Assembly (NCBI RefSeq): GCF_022549775.1
Contig: NZ_JAKZGP010000002.1
Location: 62,001 to 126,000, forward strand
DNA from: Belliella filtrata
Lineage (GTDB): Bacteria; Bacteroidota; Bacteroidia; Cytophagales; Cyclobacteriaceae
Direction: 5' to 3'
Length of the DNA: 64,000 bases
Below, piece by piece: positions 1-9,700 of this stretch; position 1 is the first letter of the stretch, and the number at the start of each line of letters is the position of its first letter. Both the position numbers and the translations under genes were made by a program. The notes beneath the pieces were generated by a model. That model was not told the origin of the DNA. It saw only the letters and a program-made list of their open reading frames with translations, and did not search any database.

Positions 1-41
1 TTTCATCGTCTTGGAAGTTTAGTAGTTTGAAAATCTTTCAA

Positions 42-80
42 CAAACTTAGTCTCTATCAACAATGAGCCATCCTGTACTT
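42..80 (-). promoter_or_regulatory. Promoter/operator module for a minus-strand gene leaving the window on the left
   Basis: Read on the minus strand, AAGTACAGGAT (80 to 70) is followed after exactly 20 bp by TAAGTTTG (49 to 42), a perfect match to the Bacteroidota -7 consensus TAnnTTTG. An ATG-AAA start lies about 35 bp further on at position 6, so a gene beginning MK starts at the very edge and runs off the window. The same box and spacing recur upstream of other units in this locus, so this gene probably belongs to the same regulon. The product is not visible. Confidence 0.55.
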
Positions 81-137
81 ACTTGATTGGTTTTTTGGGA
101 GGGGTTTAGATTTTAGAATTTAGAATCAACAAACAAG

Positions 138-173
138 TGTCCTGTAATTTCAGGACAAGACATCGCTGTCTTG
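138..173 (-). terminator. Paired hairpins downstream of the GH127 gene
   Basis: Two short hairpins lie side by side: TGTCCTG/CAGGACA with a 6-nt loop (138-157), and CAAGAC/GTCTTG with a 6-nt loop (156-173). They share two bases, so they may compete. They lie 33 bp past the stop of the GH127 gene on the minus strand and a modest T-rich tract follows. A transcription terminator between that gene and the next promoter is likely, though the T-run is weak. Confidence 0.4.
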
Positions 174-205
174 AATCTTCTGCCTTATACCTGTGTTCAT
201 ATCCA

Positions 206-2245
206 TCACTTAAATGGCATCCATACCTGCATCTCTCCTTCTCCTCGGTTTGCCCAAGCGTAATAGGGGATCAGGGTTAGGTTGGCTCGGTTTGAATAAT
301 CTTTGTTCAAAGGGTTGTACAGTTTTTTGTTCCAATCTATCTCTGACTGAAAGATTGCTTCTCCTTTAAGCACCAAGAATTTGCTTCCTTTTACATCCAT
401 CCATTCTGTGGTAAACTCGCTCTCAGTGTCAAATATTAAATCATCCACCTGCTTTCCTTCAGGCAAGTCCATTGATTCTACACAGTACACGATAGGTCCT
501 CTTTTAACAACGAGTTGGTTTTTGCTCTCTTCTACAAGTGGGTGAGATGCTAGAAATTGTACAGGCATTTCCAATACCAATTCTACTTGATCTCCTTTTC
601 TCCACTGCCTGGCAATAGGTACATATGTTCCCGATTCAAGTTTATGTTTTTGAATTTCTCCATTCACTTTCAAAGAGGCTTTTTCACACCATCCGGGAAT
701 TCTCATATGAATAATGAATTCATCTTTTGGAGCTTTATCGATTGTCAAATTGATAGTTTCATCCCATGGATATTCCGTGGCTTGACTAAGTGACAACTGT
801 TCTCCATTGGGCAACCTTGTATTCAATGAATTGCTTCCAAAAAGATTCACAAAAAGCCCTGTCTCAGAAATGCTGTAGGCATAATTATTCACTTGCGCGA
901 GGGTTCTTGCTACATTTGGAGCACAGCAATTACTTTTGGAAATGTATCCTTCTCTGGTATTTGGCCACCTAAGCTCATAAGGAAAATCAAGTTTTGCACT
1001 AAGCGGATTATTGTAAAAAAACTCCGTCCCTTGTAAACTGACACCTGATAGGATACTGTTATAAAAATTCAATTCCATCACATCGGTATGCTTTGCATCT
1101 TGAGTGAGCTGCAACATCCTCCAGTTCCATAACATATTACCAATATTGGCACATGTCTCATTGTGCGCTGAAGCATGCGGCAGTTGATAGGCTCTGCCGA
1201 ACGACTGATGGGTTTTTTGAACAAGCGTCGGATCATAGGAAGTACCATCTGGAGAAACACCATCATACAAGGCTCCACATCCTCCATTGACATACATTTT
1301 CCTAAACACTACATCTTCCCAGATTGAAAGAAGGTTTTCCAGTAGGATATCCTCCCCTGTTTCTGCATAAAGATCCGCTACGCCCGCATAGAGGTATGTG
1401 GCCCTTACAGCATGCCCCATAGCCACTTTCTGATCTCTGAATGGGCTTCTATCTTGATTATCATCTGTTCCATCTTCTGTCTTCCCCCTTATATCAATCA
1501 GGTTTTGCGACAACTCCAAATACTTCGGGTCTCTAGTAGTCCTGTACATTTCAGTCACTCCCATATAATGCGAAGGACATATGGCATTTCTGGCCAATTC
1601 TGGTGAAGCATCCTTATAAAAGTCATAGAGAAAATCCGCAACCCCTATGGCTACATTGAGAAAATTATCTTTTCCTGTTGCCCTATAGTGAACGCATGCC
1701 GCAGTCATCAAATGACCCATGTTGTATTTTTCGAAACTCAACTGCTTCTGAACTTCTTCAGGACCAAGAGTACCCCAGCGCTCTTCTATCAGTAAAGGGG
1801 TATGTAAATAACCATCCTCCCTTTGAGCTTTCTTAATCAGAGCAATAGCTCTATCCATTTCCTTGTCAATATCCTTATCCTTTGTCACAGCATAAAGTGA
1901 AGCCATGGCTTCGAATACCTTATAAAAATCCCCATCGTGAAATGAAGGTCCTTTAAATTCCCCTTGAATTTGACCTGCTGCAATCTCAAAATTTCGCACT
2001 GCATGGTTGATTTCTGCGTCATGGTAGAGGCTCCACATAAAGGGAATTGTTTTGTCACGAGTCACATCAAATCGTTCCTTCCAAAAACCACCTGTCCACT
2101 TCACATCCTGCATATTTACACTTTTGAGCTTTGCAAAAGGACTGTCATCCGTATTTACAAGAGCCTTTTGCTGGCCAAATGTATCGCTTGCAAAGCAGGT
2201 GCTTCCCAGTATCCCTAGCGTTAAAATCAAAGCATTCTTATTCAT
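206..2245 (-). CDS. GH127 family glycoside hydrolase (beta-L-arabinofuranosidase or related, DUF1680)
   Basis: 679 residues with a signal peptide (hydrophobic residues 5-19, then FGQQ) and an (alpha/alpha)6-barrel plus beta-sandwich layout as in HypBA1. The thiolate-zinc site of the family is complete: E363 and C365 in HNETC, and C440-C441 in SNCCAPN, the second pair including the catalytic cysteine. This makes a retaining furanosidase activity credible. Family members remove beta-L-arabinofuranose from plant glycans; a GH127 enzyme has also been linked to an RG-II side chain in Bacteroides. It is the last gene of a minus-strand run of hydrolases and is probably periplasmic. The exact sugar removed cannot be told from sequence. 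Confidence 0.9.
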   Translation of the reverse strand: MNKNALILTLGILGSTCFASDTFGQQKALVNTDDSPFAKLKSVNMQDVKWTGGFWKERFDVTRDKTIPFMWSLYHDAEINHAVRNFEIAAGQIQGEFKGPSFHDGDFYKVFEAMASLYAVTKDKDIDKEMDRAIALIKKAQREDGYLHTPLLIEERWGTLGPEEVQKQLSFEKYNMGHLMTAACVHYRATGKDNFLNVAIGVADFLYDFYKDASPELARNAICPSHYMGVTEMYRTTRDPKYLELSQNLIDIRGKTEDGTDDNQDRSPFRDQKVAMGHAVRATYLYAGVADLYAETGEDILLENLLSIWEDVVFRKMYVNGGCGALYDGVSPDGTSYDPTLVQKTHQSFGRAYQLPHASAHNETCANIGNMLWNWRMLQLTQDAKHTDVMELNFYNSILSGVSLQGTEFFYNNPLSAKLDFPYELRWPNTREGYISKSNCCAPNVARTLAQVNNYAYSISETGLFVNLFGSNSLNTRLPNGEQLSLSQATEYPWDETINLTIDKAPKDEFIIHMRIPGWCEKASLKVNGEIQKHKLESGTYVPIARQWRKGDQVELVLEMPVQFLASHPLVEESKNQLVVKRGPIVYCVESMDLPEGKQVDDLIFDTESEFTTEWMDVKGSKFLVLKGEAIFQSEIDWNKKLYNPLNKDYSNRANLTLIPYYAWANRGEGEMQVWMPFK

Positions 2246-2451
2246 TATTAATGGTTTTATGATGGTCTAAATAAACTTCTAGTCAAGAGGATTATTTTTA
2301 GAATTTATTTTGGTCAATAGTTAATTGGGTAAATTCATGAATGTTGAATGGATTACAAGTCAACACTTCTTTGGGCTATCAGTTGCCTTGGTATCTGATG
2401 TACTGATAAATGATCATTTAGATCTCTTATTAGAAACCGATCAGCTATCCT

Positions 2452-4812
2452 TCAATCCCTATCCCCCAAACCCTTTTTCTCTTCCAAACTGAAATCCAAA
2501 AGATTGATAATGTCTTTTTCTCTATGTGCGGGAATAACTTTTAGGTTTTCAAGCTTCCCGTTTCTCAAAGTCCCTGACACGGTAGTTTGGTAAGCAGCAT
2601 GGAGTTTAAAATCCACGTCCCAGTCTTTTGGCCATGCAGGAAATAGTAAGATCTTTTCTTCGAGTGTTTGCAATAACATTTCCTGAACTCCTATCATCCC
2701 CGCACCTCCCCAATTGTGATCTGGTACCCAATCAAAGCCTGGCCCCCAAAACGCTGAAAACCTCCTCCCTGAATCTGCCATTTTCTTTAAAGTCAAACTC
2801 GCGGCCTCTTCCACCATACCCATCCTGGCGGCGAAAATATTATCTTGCTTCCATCCCACATGACTTCTAAATTTTTCCACATCTGGATCATGGTGCCATG
2901 TGTTCCAGGCAAAATCCAGATCGGGCAAACCTAAGCCATAAAGCTTCCAAGGATAGACTGGATACAATTGTGGAGACTCTGTATTGTTCACCCTTTCCCA
3001 AATTTTTGCTGGAGAAAGAAGGGTATGCCCATTGATCTCTCTGTAATTCAAAGGAGGAATTCTAGCAAGAAATTCTTCCCAATGAGATTTTTGATCCTCA
3101 TCCAAGTAGCCCTCTGGTAATTCCAATAACCTTTGCGTGATTACCTTCAATCCTGAAATGGTGGAGTTGGCATTATATGCCATTTTATAGGTTTCGTTTG
3201 CTGTGCCTGGGTACAATACCAAATGCCCTTGCTGATCAAAAACTTTCGCCCCTCGGTTCCTAGCTAGGTATTGATAATGCTCGTCAAAGAACTTCAAACA
3301 ACTTTCTATAAAGGCGATGTATTTACTGATATCCTGCCCATCATACCTTTCCAATTCAAGCATCATCAGGCAAAATTCTAAAACCGTATCCCATTGGTAT
3401 TCCAGCCAAGCATTGTACTGCATACCTGGGTCATAATCTTCGGGTCTCTTCCATCCATACTCTGCTGGGTTGGGAAGTCCAAAGTTTTCTAATTGCTCTG
3501 TAAAGCTTGCTCCTTCATGTCCCCAATACACCGCTGTTCTCAATTCGGCATTTTTTAGGAGATTCAGGTAAAAATCAAGTTGGGAAGGAAGCAAATCAAA
3601 ATCCCCACTAGCTAACAAGGGGAAATAAACCAATCTTTGATTTTGAGCTGTCATGGTACCTCCACCCCAATTTCTGTGGTCGGGAGTGTACTTGTAAGTA
3701 CTGTCTGTGTAGTATGGATCAACCGTAAATAGTCCCCCATTGAATTTGGTAGGATACTTTCCGTATGCGTTGCAAGCCAACATATAGCGAAATAGTTGAT
3801 AATTCTTCCCCACATTCCAAACTGAATCATTCATACGCTTTCCAGGATCTATCAATACATGGCTTCTATCCCAAAAATTACTCCACCACTTTCGGGTTAA
3901 GGCCTTGTTTTTTTTCCAGGTGTTTGATTTATTTTCAGCTTTGAATTGCTCCAATTCGTTAAGCCATTGCTTTTGATCGGTTGTCTGATTGGTATGTAAG
4001 TAAATAGCTATTCGATGCTGTTTGGATGGCTTCTCGCTTTCCAACCCCCAAGCTTCATAAGCTGTATCCTGATATTGCCCACTGCGCTTTTTGGAAACCT
4101 TCAGCCCTTTCCCTCCAATCCATCCACCAAATGTCAGGTTTGCTACAGGATTGTACAATTGTTCTTTTACCTCACTCAACTGTTGTTGGGCTACAGCAAT
4201 ATCAAATACAGTGGGTTCTGCTTTGTTTCTATGAAAAAAAAGCACACCATCTACATCAAAATCTATTTGGTCAGCATACGTGATCACTTCCCCCTGGGGT
4301 GCCCATTTGTAACTGTTGGCATTATTGGCCTTCCCTGTTACCTTGAGGTCTTTGTATCTCCAGGATTCATAGCTAGCCGTCATGCTGATCGCTTGCTGTG
4401 AAGCTACTTCCAGGTGAATGATAGGGCGATGTACATCTACCCAAATCTCGATTTTGGTGTCTCTGGCTTGGATTTCGAGGTAACCATCCTTCAGAACGAG
4501 TTCCTGCCTGAAGCTATCCGAATCTTTAAAAGGGTTTGGAGATAACTTGACACGGGTTCTACCGAGCTTGAGCAGGGTATTGTTCTCATCAAAAGTACCC
4601 GATCTTCCCATGTAAAAAATCAACTCCCCATCCTCAACCCAAACATTAAGTCCTATATCTCCACCACCCACAGGCATGGACTCCCCAGCATTTGAACTGG
4701 GAGAATTCCAAACCGGGTTGTACTGGTCCAAAATAGACAGGTCTTGTGAATATGCATTTAGGGAAAGTACAAGTCCCACAACCAAAATAATGTAAAATCG
4801 GAAAGGTTTCAT
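2452..4812 (-). CDS. DUF5703-domain secreted glycosidase-like protein
   Basis: About 786 residues. ATG at 4812 is preferred over an in-frame TTG one codon upstream because it begins a clean signal peptide, MKPFRFYIILVVGLVLSLNA, with cleavage near YSQ. The N-terminal domain has the DUF5703 hallmark SMPVGGGDIGLNVWVE (residues about 45-60) followed by a beta-sandwich. The C-terminal two thirds look like an alpha-helical barrel of the GH95/GH65-like clan, with HEGASF, NWGGGTM and DHNWGGAGM segments. DUF5703 proteins occur in Bacteroidota carbohydrate loci but their activity is poorly assigned. Its position among pectin-type hydrolases suggests an exo-acting glycosidase on a side-chain sugar; a fucosidase-like role is possible but unproven. 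Confidence 0.75.
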   Translation of the reverse strand: MKPFRFYIILVVGLVLSLNAYSQDLSILDQYNPVWNSPSSNAGESMPVGGGDIGLNVWVEDGELIFYMGRSGTFDENNTLLKLGRTRVKLSPNPFKDSDSFRQELVLKDGYLEIQARDTKIEIWVDVHRPIIHLEVASQQAISMTASYESWRYKDLKVTGKANNANSYKWAPQGEVITYADQIDFDVDGVLFFHRNKAEPTVFDIAVAQQQLSEVKEQLYNPVANLTFGGWIGGKGLKVSKKRSGQYQDTAYEAWGLESEKPSKQHRIAIYLHTNQTTDQKQWLNELEQFKAENKSNTWKKNKALTRKWWSNFWDRSHVLIDPGKRMNDSVWNVGKNYQLFRYMLACNAYGKYPTKFNGGLFTVDPYYTDSTYKYTPDHRNWGGGTMTAQNQRLVYFPLLASGDFDLLPSQLDFYLNLLKNAELRTAVYWGHEGASFTEQLENFGLPNPAEYGWKRPEDYDPGMQYNAWLEYQWDTVLEFCLMMLELERYDGQDISKYIAFIESCLKFFDEHYQYLARNRGAKVFDQQGHLVLYPGTANETYKMAYNANSTISGLKVITQRLLELPEGYLDEDQKSHWEEFLARIPPLNYREINGHTLLSPAKIWERVNNTESPQLYPVYPWKLYGLGLPDLDFAWNTWHHDPDVEKFRSHVGWKQDNIFAARMGMVEEAASLTLKKMADSGRRFSAFWGPGFDWVPDHNWGGAGMIGVQEMLLQTLEEKILLFPAWPKDWDVDFKLHAAYQTTVSGTLRNGKLENLKVIPAHREKDIINLLDFSLEEKKGLGDRD

Positions 4813-4818
4813 CAAAGG

Positions 4819-4856
4819 TCAAATTATCAAAAGCGATTTGCCTTTCTTTCCTGTGG
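4819..4856 (-). promoter_or_regulatory. Weak copy of the ACAGGA promoter module upstream of the DUF5703 gene
   Basis: On the minus strand CCACAGGAA (4856-4848) is followed after 21 bp by TAATTTGA (4826-4819). Sequence and spacing fit the module seen elsewhere in the window. However, the -7-like element ends only 6 bp before the chosen ATG at 4812, which would give a leaderless transcript, so this copy may be fortuitous. Confidence 0.25.
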
Positions 4857-5027
4857 TGTGCTGTAATGTGAGATTAGTATTCACACGCAAATACCAAGGG
4901 ACAACTTATTTAGTTTCTAAATCAAATAATTCATTAAGCCTATATTAGAAAAAATAAAATAATACCTAGACTCATTTATTTAAGTTAAATATCTTGCAGT
5001 TATCAGCTGTTTACTTCTACTTAGGAC

Positions 5028-5071
5028 GTGCTGAAAAACACCAACTGGAGAATAAATTTTTAAAATTTTGA
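5028..5071. repeat. Copy A of a short dispersed repeat (GCTGAAAAACRCCAAC type)
   Basis: GTGCTGAAAAACACCAAC, followed after three bases by AGAATAAATT, matches a second copy near 59841. The outer triplets can pair: GTG/CAC here against GCG/CGC in the other copy, a compensatory change. It lies in the 351-bp gap 4816-5166, which otherwise holds an AAGCT/AGCTT imperfect hairpin near 5110-5135 that may end the upstream esterase transcript, and no gene. Confidence 0.4.
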
Positions 5072-5166
5072 TGAATCCTAGATTTAATAAGGATTGTTAT
5101 TTAAGCAGGTACAAGCTTATTCAATAAACCAGCTTGATTTGTGTGCTCCTTAAAATTTCAATAAGC

Positions 5167-6606
5167 TCACCAATCATCTGTCCGAAATGAAGACAAGGGA
5201 AGGCCTGCTGTGCTGAAAACTTCCGCGTTTGTAAAATCTTTGAAGGCGTACCTGATGGCTACAGGTTTGGGTACTTGGGAACTACTGAGTTTGATAGACT
5301 TTCTCTCCAGCACAGCTTGAGCTGGATGAAAAACCCTGTCTTCACCTGCCAACTCAAATCCATGAACTTCCTTTCCATAAGAAGTAATTCCTGTAGAAAC
5401 CTGGTCAAAAGATATGGTTACTACACTTCCATCAACTGCATGGGCATTATAAACTGGACCAGCAAATTCAAAACCTTTCAGCCCATAGGTATTTGCCAAT
5501 GCCCAGTAGGCAAAGCGATGCCCTACCTCCTTCTTTTTAGCTGGATGGATATTATCTTCTTCTCCAATATCCAGCAGTACGACCATGCCAGAGTTTGGGA
5601 TCTTGTCAGCTGACTTGCGTTGCGCATCCCTAAGGTATGCTGAATTGTTCTTTGTGATCACTTCATTGGGAGTGAATTGGGCATAATTAAAAGGGGCAAT
5701 CTGTGCAAAGTAGAAAGGAAATTCTCCCGCTTCCCATTGTCCTCTCCAAGCGCTGACCATTGAGGGAAAAAGATGCTCATATTGATCTGGCCTATCATAA
5801 TTGGACTCTCCTTGATACCAAATTACCCCTGCGATTCCATAGCCAATCACTGGAGCCAGCATCCCATTGTACAATGCGGTTGCCGTTCTATTTGGCTCTT
5901 TGATATTGCTTTTTTCTTTTGGTAGGTTGATCTCGGGAAATTGCTCCAACATGTCACTATCCATCCAGGCTTCAATATTGGATCCTCCGTAAGACACCTG
6001 TATTAATCCCACTGGAATGTCCAAAACTTGGGTCAATAGATTACCAAAAAACCAAGCTGTTGCGCTAAAATTAGACACAGTTTCTGGATTTGGCACTTTC
6101 CATTCTCCTTCAAAATCTTCCATAGGAATCAATTCAGCTTTGCGGGGAACGGTGATCATCCTGAGTAATGGGTTTTTCGCAGTTACAATTTGCTCCTGCC
6201 CTCCAGATATGGGCTGTCCGGGATAGCCTTTGAGGGGCATCTCCATATTTGACTGTCCCGAACATAGCCAAACTTCTCCTATTAAAATCCCTGTCAAAAC
6301 TACCTCCTCTCCTTCACCTGCCTGTATTCGGAGCTCATAGGGGCCTCCTGCTTCTGGCGTTGGGATTTCTGCTCTCCATTTACCATCTGCGCCAGACCTA
6401 GCTTCTACGACATCATCTGACCAAGTCCCCTGAAGAAAGACCTTCTTCCCTGGATCTGCCCATCCCCAAACTTTGACATCGGCATTTCTCTGCAATACCA
6501 TGTCGTTGGAAAAAATCGATGGAAGCCTTACCTGAGCCATCGCCCCATATACCATCCAAAACACTAAGAGGATCGAGAAGATGGCTGATAATTTGATTTT
6601 CTTCAT
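5167..6606 (-). CDS. SASA-family carbohydrate acetylesterase (sialate O-acetylesterase-like)
   Basis: 479 residues with a signal peptide ending near AMAQ. Residues 27-110 form the usual N-terminal beta-sandwich (LPSIFSNDMVLQR). The SGNH-type core follows: nucleophile Ser119 in CSGQSNMEMP, oxyanion block VIWYQGESN, and the C-terminal acid/base region EEDNIHP. The family removes O-acetyl groups from sugars. In a pectin-type locus the likely substrate is an acetylated plant oligosaccharide (RG-II carries acetyl groups) rather than sialic acid; no sialic-acid catabolic genes are nearby. Expected to be periplasmic. A 139-bp upstream gap separates it from the GH106 gene, which lies upstream on the same strand. 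Confidence 0.9.
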   Translation of the reverse strand: MKKIKLSAIFSILLVFWMVYGAMAQVRLPSIFSNDMVLQRNADVKVWGWADPGKKVFLQGTWSDDVVEARSGADGKWRAEIPTPEAGGPYELRIQAGEGEEVVLTGILIGEVWLCSGQSNMEMPLKGYPGQPISGGQEQIVTAKNPLLRMITVPRKAELIPMEDFEGEWKVPNPETVSNFSATAWFFGNLLTQVLDIPVGLIQVSYGGSNIEAWMDSDMLEQFPEINLPKEKSNIKEPNRTATALYNGMLAPVIGYGIAGVIWYQGESNYDRPDQYEHLFPSMVSAWRGQWEAGEFPFYFAQIAPFNYAQFTPNEVITKNNSAYLRDAQRKSADKIPNSGMVVLLDIGEEDNIHPAKKKEVGHRFAYWALANTYGLKGFEFAGPVYNAHAVDGSVVTISFDQVSTGITSYGKEVHGFELAGEDRVFHPAQAVLERKSIKLSSSQVPKPVAIRYAFKDFTNAEVFSTAGLPLSSFRTDDW

Positions 6607-6652
6607 GTTTTACAATTTTTTTTTAAACGCAGTGGAGAATGGAGCTAGGGGT

Positions 6653-6704
6653 AAAGCGCTAATCGTTAGGAGATTAACGTTAAACCTTAAATATTGAGCG
6701 TTAA
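6653..6704. promoter_or_regulatory. Cluster of CGTTA motifs including palindrome TTAACGTTAA
   Basis: In the gap upstream of the esterase gene the sequence shows aatCGTTAg, the perfect 10-bp palindrome TTAACGTTAA (6674-6683) and gagCGTTAAg within about 45 bp. Repeated half-sites around a palindrome are typical of an operator, but no regulator can be named. Confidence 0.3.
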
Positions 6705-6745
6705 GATTTAAATTGATTGAAATATATTTTCATATTAAAGCAAGC

Positions 6746-9700
6746 TCATTTCTCTTTTTTGTCAATGCTCACCGGGCCAATAAGTCCTGATGGCATTAGT
6801 GGGTTGTTCTTAATTCTTGATAGGTCAGCTACTGACCATGTGATTGGATCTGCGTTTGGGTCATTGAAGTCTCCAATAATCCTGTTTGCCCAAGTATTGC
6901 TGACTTTGATGATGAGTTCATTATTGCCTTTTTTGATAGCTTTAGAAATGTCCACAGCGAAAGGAAAAGTCCACGCTACACCACAATTTTGACCGTTTAC
7001 AATTACCTCTGCCAAATAATTTACTTCTCCTAAGTTCAACAAAAGTGGTACTTGAGGAATTTCATCCATCTGAAATTGGTTTTGATAGCTTGCTGTACCA
7101 GAATAATATCGAATGGAAGGCTTTTCATTTTTGCTCCAATCTTTTAGAACTGTCCATTCTTGTTCTTCTGTTGGCCCCTTGTATGCTGGATCAAATTGAA
7201 CTTTCCAGGGTGATGATATCCTTAGGAATTCAGAAAACTTCAGGTCATTACTTCCTTCTGAACTCCTTGACTTAGTAGTTTTTTTGTCAAAAATCACAAA
7301 TAGCGACTCATTTTTATCCAAGGTCAAAGGAATAGTTGTATTTCCATTATTAGCTACCCAGTTTTTGACTTCTCTATACTCATCCTTTACAGGGTCATAG
7401 ATTTGCGGGATTTTCCCTGTAACCCTAAAAGTCCATTCCATCTGCCGCTTTTCTTCTAGCTGATTGGAAATAAAATACACTTCTTCTTGCCCAGACTTTC
7501 TATGGCTCCAAGCTACGCCATGATTTCTTTCTCTCCCCTTTTGCCTTGCAAGTACATCCGCTGGAATCCCAATATCTTCTAAACTCTCCTGCAAATAAGG
7601 CAACTGAATTATTTTCCCTTTTCCAATACTCCATTGGTTGAGACCTGTTTGATGAGTAGGATCATAGCCCTTCCAAAGTATATTTACAAGTTCATCATAT
7701 TTCCCTTTTCCTTCTTGATCCAATGCTAAACTTGGAGAACCTGTTGGCGGACTATCCACCATGATTGTAGCACCAGCATTGACCAGTTCCCATATTTTTT
7801 TCAATACATTATAAGATACCTTATCTGCATTTGGATTCATTTTTCTATTTCCGGGAAATACCAAAACGCTATACTCCATCCCTGTAGACAAGACTACTTT
7901 ACCATCCTTGACAGAGGCCAAGTTGAGTAATGCATCGGGGTTAAAAGAATCGTATTTGTATCCTCTAAAGGCATCCGTCCAGTCCTCTGCCAATGCTATA
8001 TTGGATCCATGAGTTACTCCTTTCGGTCTTTGGTGGGTGGGCTGGTTTTCATTGGCCCATCTTGAAGCCTCTTTTTGCATCACCTTCTCTCCTACCAAAC
8101 CTGGTAAGAAAGGTGCCAATCGATCTGGCAATACCGCCCTACTTGGCAATCCTTCTCCAGTAAACACAGCCAAATCTATCACTGGCTTTCCCTTTTGCAA
8201 ATGATATTGGACACGCTGAGCATAATCAATCCATGCTTTGCCGGGCTTCCACCAAGTCTGATCTCGCTGAAAATACAACCCAACACCATCTAAAGTCATT
8301 CCAGGCTTTCTATCCAGCCAAGGATTGTGAACAAATACGTGATAGAAAAACCGATTGATTCCCAAAGCATAATTTCTATCTCCAATCGTCTTGAGGCTTC
8401 CTGGATGCTCATCCCAATCCATTCTCAACTGGGTAAATGCCTCTGCTTGGATGATTTGCTTACCATAGATATGGCCACCAGAAATAGCATCCAGCATGTC
8501 ATTGGGTTTGTCATGTGTAGGGCTATTCAGCCAAAACTCTCCACCAGGAAAATCTACTTTGCTAAAATGGAGCAAGCCATCACTTATCATGGTAGGCGCT
8601 ACATTTTCTGCACTGAACTTTATCTCATGGGTAGCTGCTTCACTTCTCATGATTTCAAAAAAGACATCTACGATCAGTTCAGAAATCGTCTGTCTGACAT
8701 CATACAAAACCTGCTCTGAAAATTCTGCTCCATTTATGGGAAATCCTGCCATAACAGGGAGGTAGGGCTTTAAGTTATATCCCCTCCTTTTCTGGAATTC
8801 CTCCAAAAAGTATGGTGACCAGTTTTGGCTCCCTGCCTCCCAAGAGTCTATATGCAAAAGGGATAACACGCTCCCCGTTAAGTTAGGCCCAGCCACTTCT
8901 ACAGCCTTTCCAAACCAAGAATCAAACTGTAGTTTTACTGCTTCTGGATTGAATTTATCAACTTCTAGCCCAAGTCCACCCCCACCTGTAGCGTTGGTAT
9001 GCCCTGTAGAGGTATGTCCAAATCTTATCACTTTCCAATGGCCTTCAGGAGCTTCCCAAGAGAGGTTTCCATCAGCGTCCATGCTGTCTGAAATATCTAT
9101 CACTTGCTCCAAGGGTGCCGCTTCTCCAGTATGGATTTCAGCATCTGTGGTTTGAGGACTGATTCTCCAAACCAGTCCCGACTTACCTTCAAAATCCCCA
9201 ATTTTGGGTTCTTCACTTAACTCAATGGTTTTGACCTTTAGAGACGGTTTCCATTTGGCAGCATCCAAATCTTCGGATCCTGGTTCAGTACCTTCGGGAT
9301 CATAAACCAAGCGAAAATGCGTAAAAGTAGCAGCTTCTATGGCATGTGTATAAGCTGCATCCCAATCCTGCCATCCATGTCTGGGAGGTACTAAACTTGT
9401 CCAGGTAGCATAATTTCTGCCATCATTGCTCACTTCTAGTTTCAATCGCTGTGCCTGATAGCTATGTGACCCACCTACCTTTATCTTAATATTCCTAAGG
9501 GTAAATGGCTCTTCAAACACATACTCAATCCAAGCTGGCTCATTGGTAGAAAAAGTCTCGTCCTTGGAATCATCCAACAAAAATGTCAAATCCTTGTCAG
9601 AGATATTGCTACTGACCTTAGGCCGAACAAAACTTGATTTTCTATATTCCTTTTCGGGGACAGGATAAGCAAACACAGCCACATCTTTGTAGTAATCCTC

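Noticed and set aside
1541-1551. GTCCTGTACAT inside the GH127 coding sequence as a regulatory box
   Set aside because: It is within a conserved coding region, has one mismatch at the first base and no promoter element nearby.
2390-2415. AGTACATCAG upstream of the GH127 gene as a box copy
   Set aside because: Only the AGTACA part matches and no -7-like element follows at 20-21 bp.
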